Assembly: GCF_000526795.1 (NCBI RefSeq)
Contig: NZ_JAGT01000001.1
Location: 643,001-707,000, forward strand
Reading direction: 5' to 3'
Source of the DNA: Ruminococcus flavefaciens AE3010
GTDB lineage: Bacteria > Bacillota > Clostridia > Oscillospirales > Ruminococcaceae
Length of the DNA: 64,000 nucleotides
Shown here: positions 8,235 to 17,339 of the stretch, one piece after another
Position numbering within the stretch: the stretch's first letter is position 1
Layout of the letters: each line of letters begins with the position of its first letter
Position numbers and translations under genes: made by a program
The notes under the pieces: model-generated
Databases searched by the model: none
Seen by the model: the letters and a program-made list of their open reading frames with translations, nothing else
Told to the model about the DNA's origin: nothing

Positions 8235-9111
8235 ATGTACATTGTGCCCGCGAAAATGCGGCACAGACAGAATAAACAGTAAAGGCTTCTGCGGTGCAGG
8301 GAGCAAGGCTATAGTTGCAAGAGCTTCTCTGCACAAATGGGAAGAACCCTGTATTTCTTACAAAAACGGAGCAGGAACCGTTTTTTTCTCAGGCTGTAAT
8401 CTCCATTGCTGTTTCTGTCAGAACAACAAAATAAGCAACACGCTCTTCGGAAAAGAGATATCTGACGAAAAGCTTGCTGAGATATTTCTGAGATTACAGG
8501 ATATGGGTGCAGACAATATTGACCTTGTTACGCCCACACACTTTGTTCCCAATATAATAAATGCTTTTGACATGATAAAGCATAAGCTGTCCATACCTGT
8601 TGTTTATAACTGCGGAGGATATGAATCTGTCGATACTATTAAAATGCTTAACGGATATATTGATGTCTACCTGCCTGATCTCAAATATTATTCCCCTGAT
8701 ATCTCCGCAAGATATTCAAATGCACCCGACTACTTTGAAAAAGCCTCGGCTGCTGTGCTTGCAATGGTAAAACAGGTCGGTACGCTTAAATATAACGCCG
8801 AGGGCGGTCTCTTAAAAGGAACGATAATTCGTCATATGGTGCTCCCCTCCCACAGGCACGACTCAATGGAAATAATTAAGTGGATAGCCGAAAATACTTC
8901 TGTCGAAGATGTACTGGTCAGCATAATGAACCAGTATACTCCTTTTGATTTTATCTCTGATGAATTTCCGGAGCTGAAACGCAAAGTCACAAAAATGGAG
9001 TACAACAGTGTGGTTGATCTTGCAGCCGAGCTCGGAATAAACGGCTTTACGCAGCAAAAAAGCTCGGCATCCGAAGATTATGTGCCCGATTTCGACCTTT
9101 CAGGTATATAA
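8227..9111 (+). CDS. Radical SAM protein, PflX (COG1313) type
   Basis: A 294-residue radical SAM enzyme. It begins with a CxxCxxxC cluster (NECTLCPRKCG), has further cysteines near residue 20 (GFCGAG), and carries the SAM-binding [4Fe-4S] motif CxxxCxxC in FFSGCNLHCCFCQN at about residues 56-69. This pattern is that of the PflX group, related to pyruvate formate-lyase activating enzymes but without an assigned substrate. The ATG at 8227 is used because the family starts right before the CTLCPR motif; in-frame ATGs at 8218 and 8224 are possible. It overlaps the upstream small gene and lacks a strong ribosome site, which suggests translational coupling. Confidence 0.85.
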   Translation: MNECTLCPRKCGTDRINSKGFCGAGSKAIVARASLHKWEEPCISYKNGAGTVFFSGCNLHCCFCQNNKISNTLFGKEISDEKLAEIFLRLQDMGADNIDLVTPTHFVPNIINAFDMIKHKLSIPVVYNCGGYESVDTIKMLNGYIDVYLPDLKYYSPDISARYSNAPDYFEKASAAVLAMVKQVGTLKYNAEGGLLKGTIIRHMVLPSHRHDSMEIIKWIAENTSVEDVLVSIMNQYTPFDFISDEFPELKRKVTKMEYNSVVDLAAELGINGFTQQKSSASEDYVPDFDLSGI

Positions 9112-9138
9112 AAAAGCTCCAATACGGAGCTTTTTTTT
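9111..9138 (+). terminator. Hairpin terminator after the radical SAM gene
   Basis: GCTCC (9116-9120) and GGAGC (9126-9130) pair around AATAC, extended by A-T pairs, and are followed by eight T residues. Confidence 0.88.
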
Positions 9139-9206
9139 GATTTGGTGTCACAAAACAGACAGAAAAAGTGTTATATGTTATGAAACGTTTCAATTGAGGT
9201 GATAAA

Positions 9207-9713
9207 ATGACTAACGACGAATCCGAAAAGCTGAGACTTCTCTATGAGCTATATGAGCAGCCAATGTACCGTATAGCTTACGCTGTTCTGCATGATGAAG
9301 GACTTGCCGAGGACGCTGTTTCAGATGCATTTATAAGGATAATGCACAGGATAGGAAGATTCGGCGACTGCAAAAGCGAAAAGACAAAGGCTTATATCGT
9401 TAAAGTCATAAAAAGCACTTCCATAAACATCTATCGTAAAAACAAGCGTCGGTACAGTGAGGAAGTCTCCATCGACAATGCAATACAGGTCGCCGATAAA
9501 GCTCAGGAGCAATGTGATACAGAGTCGGTAAATGACATTCTTCGCGGGCTCGGTGAGACCGACAGGCGTATCGTTACGCTTAGATGTATCGAGGAAATGT
9601 CATGGAAGGAAGTTGCTGATAAATTATCACTCACCGAAGCAAATGTAAGAAAGCGTTTTGAACGTACTAAAAAACGCCTGAAAACAAAAGGAGAGATCAA
9701 CAATGAAAAATAA
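9207..9713 (+). CDS. ECF-type RNA polymerase sigma factor (second)
   Basis: A 168-residue ECF sigma factor. Region 2 covers about residues 8-80 (YELYEQPMYRIAYAVLHDEG, then AEDAVSDAFIRI), and region 4 about residues 105-160 with LGETDRRIVTLRCIEEMS and the helix-turn-helix WKEVADKLSLTEANVRKRF. The ATG at 9207 follows GAGGTGA. Its end overlaps the start of the next gene by 11 bases; that gene encodes a membrane protein likely to be its anti-sigma factor. It resembles the 4831-5313 sigma in layout but is not a close copy. No housekeeping promoter is obvious upstream, which would fit autoregulation. Confidence 0.92.
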   Translation: MTNDESEKLRLLYELYEQPMYRIAYAVLHDEGLAEDAVSDAFIRIMHRIGRFGDCKSEKTKAYIVKVIKSTSINIYRKNKRRYSEEVSIDNAIQVADKAQEQCDTESVNDILRGLGETDRRIVTLRCIEEMSWKEVADKLSLTEANVRKRFERTKKRLKTKGEINNEK

Positions 9714-11253
9714 AAGGTTTCCTACCAAAGAAGAATGGGACAACATAGTCAATGAAGCTTTTTCATCGGACAAAATGCATGATTTCTCCGTTAGGTATGA
9801 ACTTCGCAGGGAGAACATACAGAAAGGGATCACTATGAAAAAGACATCAAATCATATTAAAAGCCGCTATATTGGAATGGTGGCAGCTGCGGCAGCCATA
9901 GTTATTGCTGCTCCTATGTCTATCTACGCTATATCAAGATCAATGAACAATTCCGCACAGCTTGCTGACACGGAGACAGACGATGTTATTGCAACTCAGA
10001 CTGTCATTACTCCCGAGGAGCCGACAGAAGAAGCTGAAATTGCTCCCATAGGTATGCAGCTTGAAAAGAACGGCGAATACCAGTATATCCTCACATTCCA
10101 GCCTACTGAGGAAGAAGCTTCCGATGAGCAGAACTACGATGTAGAATACACATGGCTCCCCGACGGCGCTTATGATGACAGCGAAAGAATTGGCAAGCAC
10201 GCTTTCGCAACAGCCGCAGGCGGTACATTTGACTCATGTTACTTCAGAGTTGACGCTGATACTCCAATGAAAGAAAAGGTCGGCGGTATTGTTCAGCTTG
10301 ATGACGTTTCCAATGAGGAAAAGACAGCTTATATCTTCCACAGACAGAATAAGGATTATTCAGGGGTGGAAGATACTAATAATTTCGGACGTGTATCTTG
10401 GATACAGTTCACGAACACTAACTTTGTTGTTGAACTGTTTGCTACCGACGATATCTCAGATGATGATCTGAAAAGTATTATCGACGGTATGAAGCTTATC
10501 CCCTCTGATACGACCACAGCGGGAACATGGTTCCAGAGAGAAGAATCCTCAGGCGGTTCTTCTGATATCGGATCTGATACTACAGGAAAAAGCATTGATG
10601 ACTATAATATTGTCAGCATAGGCGATACGGTTTCGGATGAAAATGGTTTTGGACACAGTGTTGAGATAACTGTAAACGATGCATGGGTTCAGGATGATTT
10701 CGACGGCATTACTACAGACGGCTGCGGCTGGGGAGCTGATTACAGCGAATACCTTGCTGACGACGGCAAGATATATGAGACCTATCAGTACGGCACTCTT
10801 GGCGACGGCATAAACACTCTTGATGAGATAACAGACACAGAAACAGTACAAAAGAAAGTTATAGTTCTCGACCTGACATATAAAAACGTCGGGGACGAAG
10901 ATATATGCGAAGATATTGAAAACTGTAAGGTCAGCTACAATATATTCCCAAGACTGCTTATAGCACCCGAATGGGACTGCAACTGGAGAGTGAAGTGTCA
11001 CAAGGGAGATGCTGTGCTTATGAATCACAGTAAAATAGCCTCTGAGGACTTCCTGTCACTTGAAAGCGACAATAAATCCGGTAAAAACGGCATAAATATC
11101 CCCGCAGGCGGTGAAACTCACGTCAGGGTATCACTTATAGCCAATGCAGACGATCTTGATGATCTCTACGTTGACTTCACTGGACATACGGCGGTCAATA
11201 AGGCTCCAAACGGTGCAAAATCCCCTATTATCCCCGTTAAAGATATTAAGTAA
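9703..11253 (+). CDS. Membrane-anchored anti-sigma-like protein (second)
   Basis: A 516-residue protein encoded with an 11-base overlap after the ECF sigma gene. The first 55 residues are charged and cytosolic; a single membrane segment follows (YIGMVAAAAAIVIAAPMSIY, about residues 56-76). The outer part has two regions: about residues 120-275, with no recognised family, and about 300-510, containing VIVLDLTYKNVGDEDI, a beta-sandwich style segment like the DUF4352/telokin-like domains of Clostridial lipoproteins. The cytosolic part would restrain the sigma factor and the outer part would sense a signal; this is inferred from gene order and topology. Ends shortly before a strong terminator. 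Confidence 0.7.
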   Translation: MKNKRFPTKEEWDNIVNEAFSSDKMHDFSVRYELRRENIQKGITMKKTSNHIKSRYIGMVAAAAAIVIAAPMSIYAISRSMNNSAQLADTETDDVIATQTVITPEEPTEEAEIAPIGMQLEKNGEYQYILTFQPTEEEASDEQNYDVEYTWLPDGAYDDSERIGKHAFATAAGGTFDSCYFRVDADTPMKEKVGGIVQLDDVSNEEKTAYIFHRQNKDYSGVEDTNNFGRVSWIQFTNTNFVVELFATDDISDDDLKSIIDGMKLIPSDTTTAGTWFQREESSGGSSDIGSDTTGKSIDDYNIVSIGDTVSDENGFGHSVEITVNDAWVQDDFDGITTDGCGWGADYSEYLADDGKIYETYQYGTLGDGINTLDEITDTETVQKKVIVLDLTYKNVGDEDICEDIENCKVSYNIFPRLLIAPEWDCNWRVKCHKGDAVLMNHSKIASEDFLSLESDNKSGKNGINIPAGGETHVRVSLIANADDLDDLYVDFTGHTAVNKAPNGAKSPIIPVKDIK

Positions 11254-11260
11254 TATTACA

Positions 11261-11292
11261 AAAGGCGATACATTTAAGTGTATCGCCTTTTT
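11261..11292 (+). terminator. Hairpin terminator after the second sigma pair
   Basis: A perfect 12-bp stem (11261-11272 with 11279-11290) closes a 6-base loop and ends in TTTTT. Confidence 0.85.
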
Positions 11293-11307
11293 CATGCGCT
11301 CACAGTA

Positions 11308-11336
11308 TTGCTTTACAGCTGCCAAAGTGGTATAAT
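11308..11336 (+). promoter_or_regulatory. Sigma-A type promoter for the exporter gene
   Basis: TTGCTT (11308-11313) and TATAAT (11331-11336) with a 17-base spacer, 39 bases upstream of the ATG at 11375. Confidence 0.7.
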
Positions 11337-11374
11337 ATAATTTGATGATCTGATAAAACACTAAGGAGCGTTAT

Positions 11375-12697
11375 ATGAGTAAGCTAAGAAAACAGCATAT
11401 GGCAATAGAATGGCATGATATAGTCAATACCGAAAGCAATATACCTGCAAAAAATGCTTCATTGCAGGAGAAAGCCTCTCTTGTGGGAAGAGTCGGACTG
11501 ATGATGCTGTCCGTAGGTACAGCCGCATGGCGTGTAAGAGCTTCAATGAATAAAATATCACGTGCTCTCGGGATAACCTGCAATGCGGACATTGGTCTGC
11601 TTTCCATAGAATATACCTGCATAAGCGGAAATGAAACATATACAAATGCTATCTCATTAAACACAACTGGCGTAAACACCGATAAGCTCAACGAGCTTGA
11701 ACACTTCGCCGACAGCTTTGCCGAAAGAGTCGAAAAATACTCTGTTCAGCAGTTCCACATGATACTTGATAAGTTTCAGGACATGAAGGGCAATTACAAA
11801 GCTTGGAATCTCGGGCTTGCTGCCGCTTTTGCCTGCTGTGCATTTACATTTCTGCTGGGCGGCGGCATAGCAGAGATGCTCTGTGCATTTTTCGGTGCAG
11901 GTATAGGAAACTTTGTAAGGAAAAAGCTGCTTGAACGTCACATCACTCTCTTTGCCAATGTTGCCGCAGGTGTTGCTTCGGCGTGCTGTACATACGTCAT
12001 ATTCATAAAGCTGGCAGAACTTCTTCTCGGAGTTTCAGCAGTACATCAGGCGGGATATATCTGCTCTATGCTTTTTGTTATCCCGGGATTTCCGCTTATC
12101 ACAGGCGGCATGGATCTTGCCAAGCTTGACCTCAGGTCGGGTATCGAGCGTATAACCTACGCCCTGCTCATTATAACAGTCGCAACTCTTACGGGCTGGC
12201 TTTGCGCAACTGTGTTCAGTTTCCACCCACAGGATTTTGAAGTCTATGATATCTCTCCCCTGCTTCGTGCAGTATTTATAATGATAACCAGCTTCTGCGG
12301 AGTGTACGGCTTCTCTCTTATGTTTAACAGCACCCGAAAAATGGCAGCTATAGCAGGTCTGATAGGTATGTGTGCAAACACTCTCAGATTAGAGCTCATT
12401 GATATGGCAGGAATACACGCCGGACTTGCAGCTTTCACAGGCGCATTATCCGCAGGACTTCTTGCATCAGCTATCCATCACCGGATAGGCTATCCGCGAA
12501 TAACTCTTACAGTGCCGTCAATAGTTATAATGGTCCCGGGAATGTTCATGTACAAGGGAGTTTATTATATTGTCATAAACGATATAACTACGGGAGCAGT
12601 CTGGCTCACAAAGGCTGTTCTTATAGTTACAGCCCTCCCTCTCGGTCTGATATGTGCAAGGATACTCACTGACAGGAATTTCAGAAAAAGCAGCTGA
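11375..12697 (+). CDS. ThrE-family threonine/serine exporter
   Basis: A 440-residue membrane protein matching the fused ThrE layout. The soluble N-terminal half (about residues 30-150) has the family start LVGRVGLMMLSVGTAAWRV, followed by about ten hydrophobic segments in two groups: five at about 150-290 (DUF1212/ThrE part) and five at about 300-435 (DUF3815/ThrE_2 part), including TVPSIVIMVPGMFMYKG. ThrE of Corynebacterium exports threonine and serine using the proton gradient; most homologues are untested. The ATG at 11375 follows AAGGAG. It is a single-gene unit between its own promoter and a bidirectional terminator. Confidence 0.85.
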   Translation: MSKLRKQHMAIEWHDIVNTESNIPAKNASLQEKASLVGRVGLMMLSVGTAAWRVRASMNKISRALGITCNADIGLLSIEYTCISGNETYTNAISLNTTGVNTDKLNELEHFADSFAERVEKYSVQQFHMILDKFQDMKGNYKAWNLGLAAAFACCAFTFLLGGGIAEMLCAFFGAGIGNFVRKKLLERHITLFANVAAGVASACCTYVIFIKLAELLLGVSAVHQAGYICSMLFVIPGFPLITGGMDLAKLDLRSGIERITYALLIITVATLTGWLCATVFSFHPQDFEVYDISPLLRAVFIMITSFCGVYGFSLMFNSTRKMAAIAGLIGMCANTLRLELIDMAGIHAGLAAFTGALSAGLLASAIHHRIGYPRITLTVPSIVIMVPGMFMYKGVYYIVINDITTGAVWLTKAVLIVTALPLGLICARILTDRNFRKSS

Positions 12698-12698
12698 A

Positions 12699-12726
12699 AA
12701 AAGCTCTCCAATCGGAGAGCTTTTTT
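12699..12726. terminator. Bidirectional hairpin terminator
   Basis: GCTCTCC (12703-12709) pairs with GGAGAGC (12714-12720), with A-runs before and T-runs after, so it gives a U-tract on both strands. It separates the convergent exporter gene and the ABC permease gene. Confidence 0.9.
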
Positions 12727-12729
12727 CAT

Positions 12730-15537
12730 TTACAGATTTTCGTTTTTCAGTGCGTCAATGGTATTGTCCTTCCTGACCTTGCTCATTGAGTACATCATTG
12801 TTGCAAATACAACAAGGAATACGCTGAGCACCGCAATACCTACAGCGCCCCATGGCATTCTGAATACGGTATCGATACCCTGATCTATTGATCTGGATAT
12901 AAACAGAGTTACTATTGCAGAAACAGGCAGTCCGTACATAAGTGCCTTTGTGCCATAGAGAACGCACTCAAAGTTAAGCATTTTCTTCATGCCTTTCGAC
13001 GTCATTCCAACAGATCTGAGCATCGCAAACTCTCTTCTGCGAAGATTGATGTTTGTGGTTATGGTGTTGAATACATTTGCCGCAGCTATAAGTGAGATAA
13101 GTACGATAAATCCGTATGCAAATACCTTTATGATAACAATTATGCTTCTGCTTGATTCAACTGACTCTGCATAATTGTAAAGGGTTTCGCTTGTAAGTCC
13201 GTTTTCGCTGAGTGTCTTTTCAAGAGCCTTGTATCCGCCGATGATATCATCGGATTTTATAGAGAAGTCAACGCCGCTTGCCCCCTCTTCGTCATCATTG
13301 AAAAATATATTCATATAACTGTAAGGATATACTATCGCATTACCGTAGTAATTAAGCATGAACGGAGGTTCTTCAACGACCTTTCCGACTCTCATGGTTA
13401 TTTCCCTTGAACAATCTTTTTCGTCAAACTCTAATTGATCGAGCCCGTCATTTGAGCTGTATATGACCTTTCCGTCCTTATGAGTCTCAGAATAGAAGTA
13501 ACCCTCTACCTCATCATGAGCTGTGAACTCTACTTCAAAGCTGTCGGACTCAAAAAGCTTTTTACGGATCATTCTGCCTGTTTCAGTGTCAAGGATAAAA
13601 GAATTATCATAGGCGATACCAAGAGGAGCGTCGGGGTTCATGAACTCGTTCTCGGAAAGCCCGTACTTATTAATGAGATTTCTGAAGGTCTCATCATCGA
13701 CAAAGCAGGCAAGGATATCTATTACTTTATAACCTTCTTTTTTGTCAAGATCATATGCTTCTTCCTGAACATAGCCTTTTTCTGTGCCACTCATCTCTTC
13801 GCTCAGATATTTTTCATCGATATATGCGGACTGATAGCTGCCTGAATAATAGCACGCATCTGTGATATATTCGGTATTCTTTATATTTCTCAGAAGCTCG
13901 TCTATATCGATCATGTTTTTCTTATTGGGCTCTTCAAACAGAGAATACATATAATCCATATTAAAGGTAGTGTATGCGTCGTCCACAGATGTTACCAGAT
14001 ATGAAGTAAACGCATAAGCTGAAATAAAGAGAACTATGCTCATAAAAAGGCTTATAATAGTTGCACGGTACTTTTTCTTGCTGCGCTTAAAGTATTTATG
14101 TGCAAGTACCCCCGAAAGACCGAATACCTTGTATATGATCTTTGGAGTTTTTATATGCTTATCCTGCTTTATGTCTGAGTTCTGGCGTATTGCCTCAACA
14201 GCAGTTATCCTTGTAGCTCTGACTGAGGGTATCCACGCAGATATTCTTATGGTAATGAAAGCGATTATGCAGGCTGCTATAAGAGCTGACGGTGAGATAC
14301 ATATACGCATGGGAACATCATAGTTACCACCCATAAGCTCAGAGAATCTTCTGCCTATAGCGAGAAATGTGATCCACATGCCGAGTATTCCCAATCCTAT
14401 ACCGAGTGGTATACCGATAAAACTGAGAAAAGTTGCTTCAAACCTAACCATTCTGTGAAGCTGCTTCTTTGTTGCTCCGATAGATGAAAGAAGACCGAAC
14501 TGCTTTGTCCTCTCGGATACAGATATGGAAAATGCATTGTATATCAGCATAATGGAACCAAATACTATCAGTACAATGACAACTGCCATAAGACCATATA
14601 TCATGCTATAGAAGCTTGCATACTGCGAAACGCCTCTGAACATGAGAAGCTCGGAGTGAGTCATGCTTGTATGATAATCCTCCTCAAAACCGTTATCCTT
14701 CATAAAGTCGTAGATATCGCTCATGTTCTTCATACAGTAAAAAACTGTATAATACGTGTCCTCAGTATACTCATCGGGAACTGTCAGTGCAGTATATCCC
14801 GGAGAAAACATGTCCTCAAATTCAGGGCGGCGGTAGAATCCGACAACTGTATACTCTCTCGTCTCCCTTATTTTCAGCTTTTCGGCTGAGATAGTTTTTC
14901 CGCTTTCATCTACAGCGACATAGGGCGTGTCCTGTCTGAGTATATAGCTGTTGATGATATCCGAATTATCTCTAATAAGACTCTCTATATCAATGCTTTC
15001 CCTGAGGTTATAATCAAACTTATCGGTGTCCATGCTGAGAAGCTCATCGGTATTAGGAACTCTGTCGCCTATTTCAAGCTTCAGCACATCACCCTCTTTG
15101 AAGTAAACCTCGCCGTTATCGGCAAGATGATCGGGGAGCATTATCTCATGGCTGTTCTCAGGAAAACGTCCCGAGATAATATGTACGGGAGCTATCCCCT
15201 CCTCGTCCTCATGAAAGCCTGATATGTACAGATATGGCTTGTAGTTGTTGGTGCTTCCGATGTCTGCATAGCCTATATAGCTGAATACCGCCTTGTCCTT
15301 TACTTTGTCAGACTCGTCGATCTTCTTGAAGGTATCGTTGTCGATATTCTTTTGCATTCCGTGCCATTTGCCCTCAGTTTGCTCGAAATAACCTATTGCG
15401 TACTGTCTTACAGAAGCAAAAGAGGTAGTAACAGCACAGATAAGAGCTGTTGACAGCATGATACCGATTATCGTTACAAATGTCCTTGTTCGGTTCTTTT
15501 TCAGCGACTGAAGTGTAACTTTATTAAAAATATTCAT
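12730..15537 (-). CDS. ABC transporter permease, FtsX/MacB type with large outer loops
   Basis: A 935-residue permease. One N-terminal membrane segment (about 17-37) is followed by an extracytoplasmic domain of about 275 residues, three to four membrane segments (about 315-450), one more near 500, a second outer domain of about 290 residues, and three C-terminal segments (about 815-925). Both FtsX-type halves are present, including SVSERTKQFGLLSSIGATKK and LRRREFAMLRSVGMTSKGMK, the conserved cytosolic loops of this family. Proteins of this shape move peptides or lipoproteins, or resist antimicrobial peptides, rather than import small solutes. It overlaps the ATPase gene by four bases and lies just past a two-component system. 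Confidence 0.88.
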   Translation of the reverse strand: MNIFNKVTLQSLKKNRTRTFVTIIGIMLSTALICAVTTSFASVRQYAIGYFEQTEGKWHGMQKNIDNDTFKKIDESDKVKDKAVFSYIGYADIGSTNNYKPYLYISGFHEDEEGIAPVHIISGRFPENSHEIMLPDHLADNGEVYFKEGDVLKLEIGDRVPNTDELLSMDTDKFDYNLRESIDIESLIRDNSDIINSYILRQDTPYVAVDESGKTISAEKLKIRETREYTVVGFYRRPEFEDMFSPGYTALTVPDEYTEDTYYTVFYCMKNMSDIYDFMKDNGFEEDYHTSMTHSELLMFRGVSQYASFYSMIYGLMAVVIVLIVFGSIMLIYNAFSISVSERTKQFGLLSSIGATKKQLHRMVRFEATFLSFIGIPLGIGLGILGMWITFLAIGRRFSELMGGNYDVPMRICISPSALIAACIIAFITIRISAWIPSVRATRITAVEAIRQNSDIKQDKHIKTPKIIYKVFGLSGVLAHKYFKRSKKKYRATIISLFMSIVLFISAYAFTSYLVTSVDDAYTTFNMDYMYSLFEEPNKKNMIDIDELLRNIKNTEYITDACYYSGSYQSAYIDEKYLSEEMSGTEKGYVQEEAYDLDKKEGYKVIDILACFVDDETFRNLINKYGLSENEFMNPDAPLGIAYDNSFILDTETGRMIRKKLFESDSFEVEFTAHDEVEGYFYSETHKDGKVIYSSNDGLDQLEFDEKDCSREITMRVGKVVEEPPFMLNYYGNAIVYPYSYMNIFFNDDEEGASGVDFSIKSDDIIGGYKALEKTLSENGLTSETLYNYAESVESSRSIIVIIKVFAYGFIVLISLIAAANVFNTITTNINLRRREFAMLRSVGMTSKGMKKMLNFECVLYGTKALMYGLPVSAIVTLFISRSIDQGIDTVFRMPWGAVGIAVLSVFLVVFATMMYSMSKVRKDNTIDALKNENL

Positions 15538-16217
15538 TTGCGTATCACCTCGTCACGGATAATACAGCCGTCCTCTATAGCAAGTATACGATCAGCCTGA
15601 AGCGCTATATTCTCATCATGAGTAATGATAATAAGCGTCTGATTGTATTTCTGATTGGAAAGCTTGAGAAGATCGACTATCTCCTGACTGTTCTTGCTGT
15701 CAAGATTGCCTGTAGGCTCGTCTGCTAATACGACCGCAGGAGCGTTCATAAGTGCTCTGCCAATGGAAACTCTCTGCTGCTGACCGCCTGAGAGCTGATT
15801 GGGAAGATGTTCCTCTCTGCCTTTGAGCTTCAGTGTTGCAATAAGCTCATTGAGTCTGTCATCATTGACCTGCTGACCGTCCATGAGTACAGGAAGTGTA
15901 ATATTCTCGGTAACATTGAGTACGGGAATAAGATTGTAGAACTGATATATAAGTCCCACCTGTCTGCGGCGGAATATGGCAAGCTGTTCATCATTCTGAG
16001 CATAAACGTCCTTGCCGTCCATATACACTTTTCCCGAGGTGGGCTTATCAACTCCGCCAAGTATATGGAGCAAAGTAGACTTTCCCGAGCCTGACGGACC
16101 GATTATTGCGATAAATTCGCCCTTTTCAACCTTAAAGCTTACATTGTCAAGTGCGTGAACTTCGTTTTCACCGCTGCCGTAGACCTTGCATAAATTTTCA
16201 ACTCTGAGTATCTCCAT
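15534..16217 (-). CDS. ABC transporter ATP-binding protein, MacB/LolD type
   Basis: A 227-residue ATPase with Walker A GPSGSGKST (about residues 40-48), signature LSGGQQQRV (about 143-151) and Walker B VVLADEPTG (about 163-171), closest to the MacB/LolD/BceA group that pairs with FtsX-like permeases. The ATG at 16217 is chosen because AAGGAGC lies 8 bases upstream and the protein then starts MEILRVENLCKVYG, normal for the family. The stop overlaps the permease start (ATGA), so the two form a complex-coding pair. The histidine kinase and response regulator genes lie upstream on the same strand, separated by a terminator, which suggests separately regulated expression. Confidence 0.94.
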   Translation of the reverse strand: MEILRVENLCKVYGSGENEVHALDNVSFKVEKGEFIAIIGPSGSGKSTLLHILGGVDKPTSGKVYMDGKDVYAQNDEQLAIFRRRQVGLIYQFYNLIPVLNVTENITLPVLMDGQQVNDDRLNELIATLKLKGREEHLPNQLSGGQQQRVSIGRALMNAPAVVLADEPTGNLDSKNSQEIVDLLKLSNQKYNQTLIIITHDENIALQADRILAIEDGCIIRDEVIRK

Positions 16218-16266
16218 AGTAAATGCTCCTTTTCTTGGTTTATGTATATATTCTATCATGTCAATA

Positions 16267-16281
16267 TGACTGTAAGGTGAC
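16267..16281 (-). promoter_or_regulatory. Possible response-regulator site upstream of the ABC operon
   Basis: Two TGAC elements lie 11 bases apart (16267-16270 and 16278-16281 on the plus strand), about 50 bases upstream of the ATPase ATG. An 11-base period is usual for tandem OmpR/PhoB-family binding. This is a pattern seen by eye, with no statistical test. Confidence 0.28.
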
Positions 16282-16311
16282 TTTAAAATAACAAAAATGT
16301 CACAAAAAGAA

Positions 16312-16333
16312 AAAGCGAGAATAATCTCGCTTT
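16312..16333 (-). terminator. Hairpin terminator at the end of the kinase gene
   Basis: A 9-bp stem (16312-16320 with 16325-16333) with a 4-base loop overlaps the TAA stop of the kinase gene. On the minus strand the descending arm runs into TTTCTTTTT. Confidence 0.7.
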
Positions 16334-17339
16334 ATACAGTAGATTCATAAAATCTGACAATGAAAACAGCTCCGCCGCCTGATGCGTTTTCTGCCTTAAT
16401 CGTGCCGTTCTGTCCTGTCACTATCATTCTTGCAAGAGCAAGTCCAATGCCGAAGCCGCCTTTGTCCTCGGAAGTCCTGCCCTTGTAGAATCTCTCAAAT
16501 ATATGCGGCAGATCGTCCTTGGAAATACCGCTGCCGCTGTCGGTAATAACTATTTCTGAGAAAAGTGTATTTCTCTTCCCGCAGACAGTTATTTTTCCGC
16601 CGTCAGGAGTATGTTCCATGCAGTTTTTCACTATATTTCCGATAGCCTCACAGCTCCACGCAACATCACAGCTTATATCTCCCTCAGCCTCGATGATGAG
16701 CTCCTGTCCGCGAAGCTCCATTGGCACACGAACAGGCATACAGGCTTTTTCAAGAAGATCACGGATACTTATATCCTCACTGTGGAATTTTATAGTTCCT
16801 GCGTCAAGCTTAGACATTTTAAGAAGTGCGGTTATGAGCCAGTCTATGCGCGAAAGAAGTCCGTACAGCTTATGTATGAGCTGCTCACGCTTCTCATACG
16901 TCAGGTCGGGCTCGGAGAGCATTGAAACAAGTATATTGATCGACGTCAGCGGAGTCCTTATCTGATGGGAGATATCCGCAAGAGAATCTGCGAGATAGAT
17001 CTTGTCCTCGGTAAGCTTGCTCTGCTGCTCACGAAGCCGAACTGTCATTTTGTATATCTCGCTCTGGAGAAGCCCTATATCTCCCTCTGAATAATTCTCA
17101 AACCTTATGCTGTCATCACCGTGGAGTATCCTGTCAATATCCGCCGACATCTTTGAGATGCGCTTATAGCGGATATATATGCAGTACATGTGGATAAAAG
17201 TGAATACAGCACATAGTAAAAGTGCAGGCAGAAGCAGCCTCCTGTCATATAAAAAAGCGCCGCCAACAGCGAGGACCGATAAAAAAACGTATATCCCAAA
17301 TGAGAGCTTTATCTCCGTATTTCTAAGCAGATCTCTCAT
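16332..17339 (-). CDS. Sensor histidine kinase
   Basis: A 335-residue membrane kinase. Two membrane segments (about residues 12-30 and 35-55) with almost no outer loop suggest sensing within the membrane or through the neighbouring transporter, as in intramembrane-sensing kinases. A HAMP-like stretch follows, then the H-box SHQIRTPLTSINI with the phospho-acceptor His at 125, an N-box IGNIVKNCMEHTPDGG (about 230-245), and G-boxes DSGSGIS and GGFGIGLALA. It would phosphorylate the response regulator encoded immediately upstream (4-base overlap). The nearby MacB/Vex-type ABC genes suggest that the system responds to an antimicrobial or signalling peptide. Confidence 0.93.
   Translation of the reverse strand: MRDLLRNTEIKLSFGIYVFLSVLAVGGAFLYDRRLLLPALLLCAVFTFIHMYCIYIRYKRISKMSADIDRILHGDDSIRFENYSEGDIGLLQSEIYKMTVRLREQQSKLTEDKIYLADSLADISHQIRTPLTSINILVSMLSEPDLTYEKREQLIHKLYGLLSRIDWLITALLKMSKLDAGTIKFHSEDISIRDLLEKACMPVRVPMELRGQELIIEAEGDISCDVAWSCEAIGNIVKNCMEHTPDGGKITVCGKRNTLFSEIVITDSGSGISKDDLPHIFERFYKGRTSEDKGGFGIGLALARMIVTGQNGTIKAENASGGGAVFIVRFYESTV

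Noticed and set aside
7944..8336. Minus-strand frame of 130 codons opposite the small gene and the radical SAM start
   Set aside because: No ribosome site or family resemblance; it is antisense to two better supported genes.
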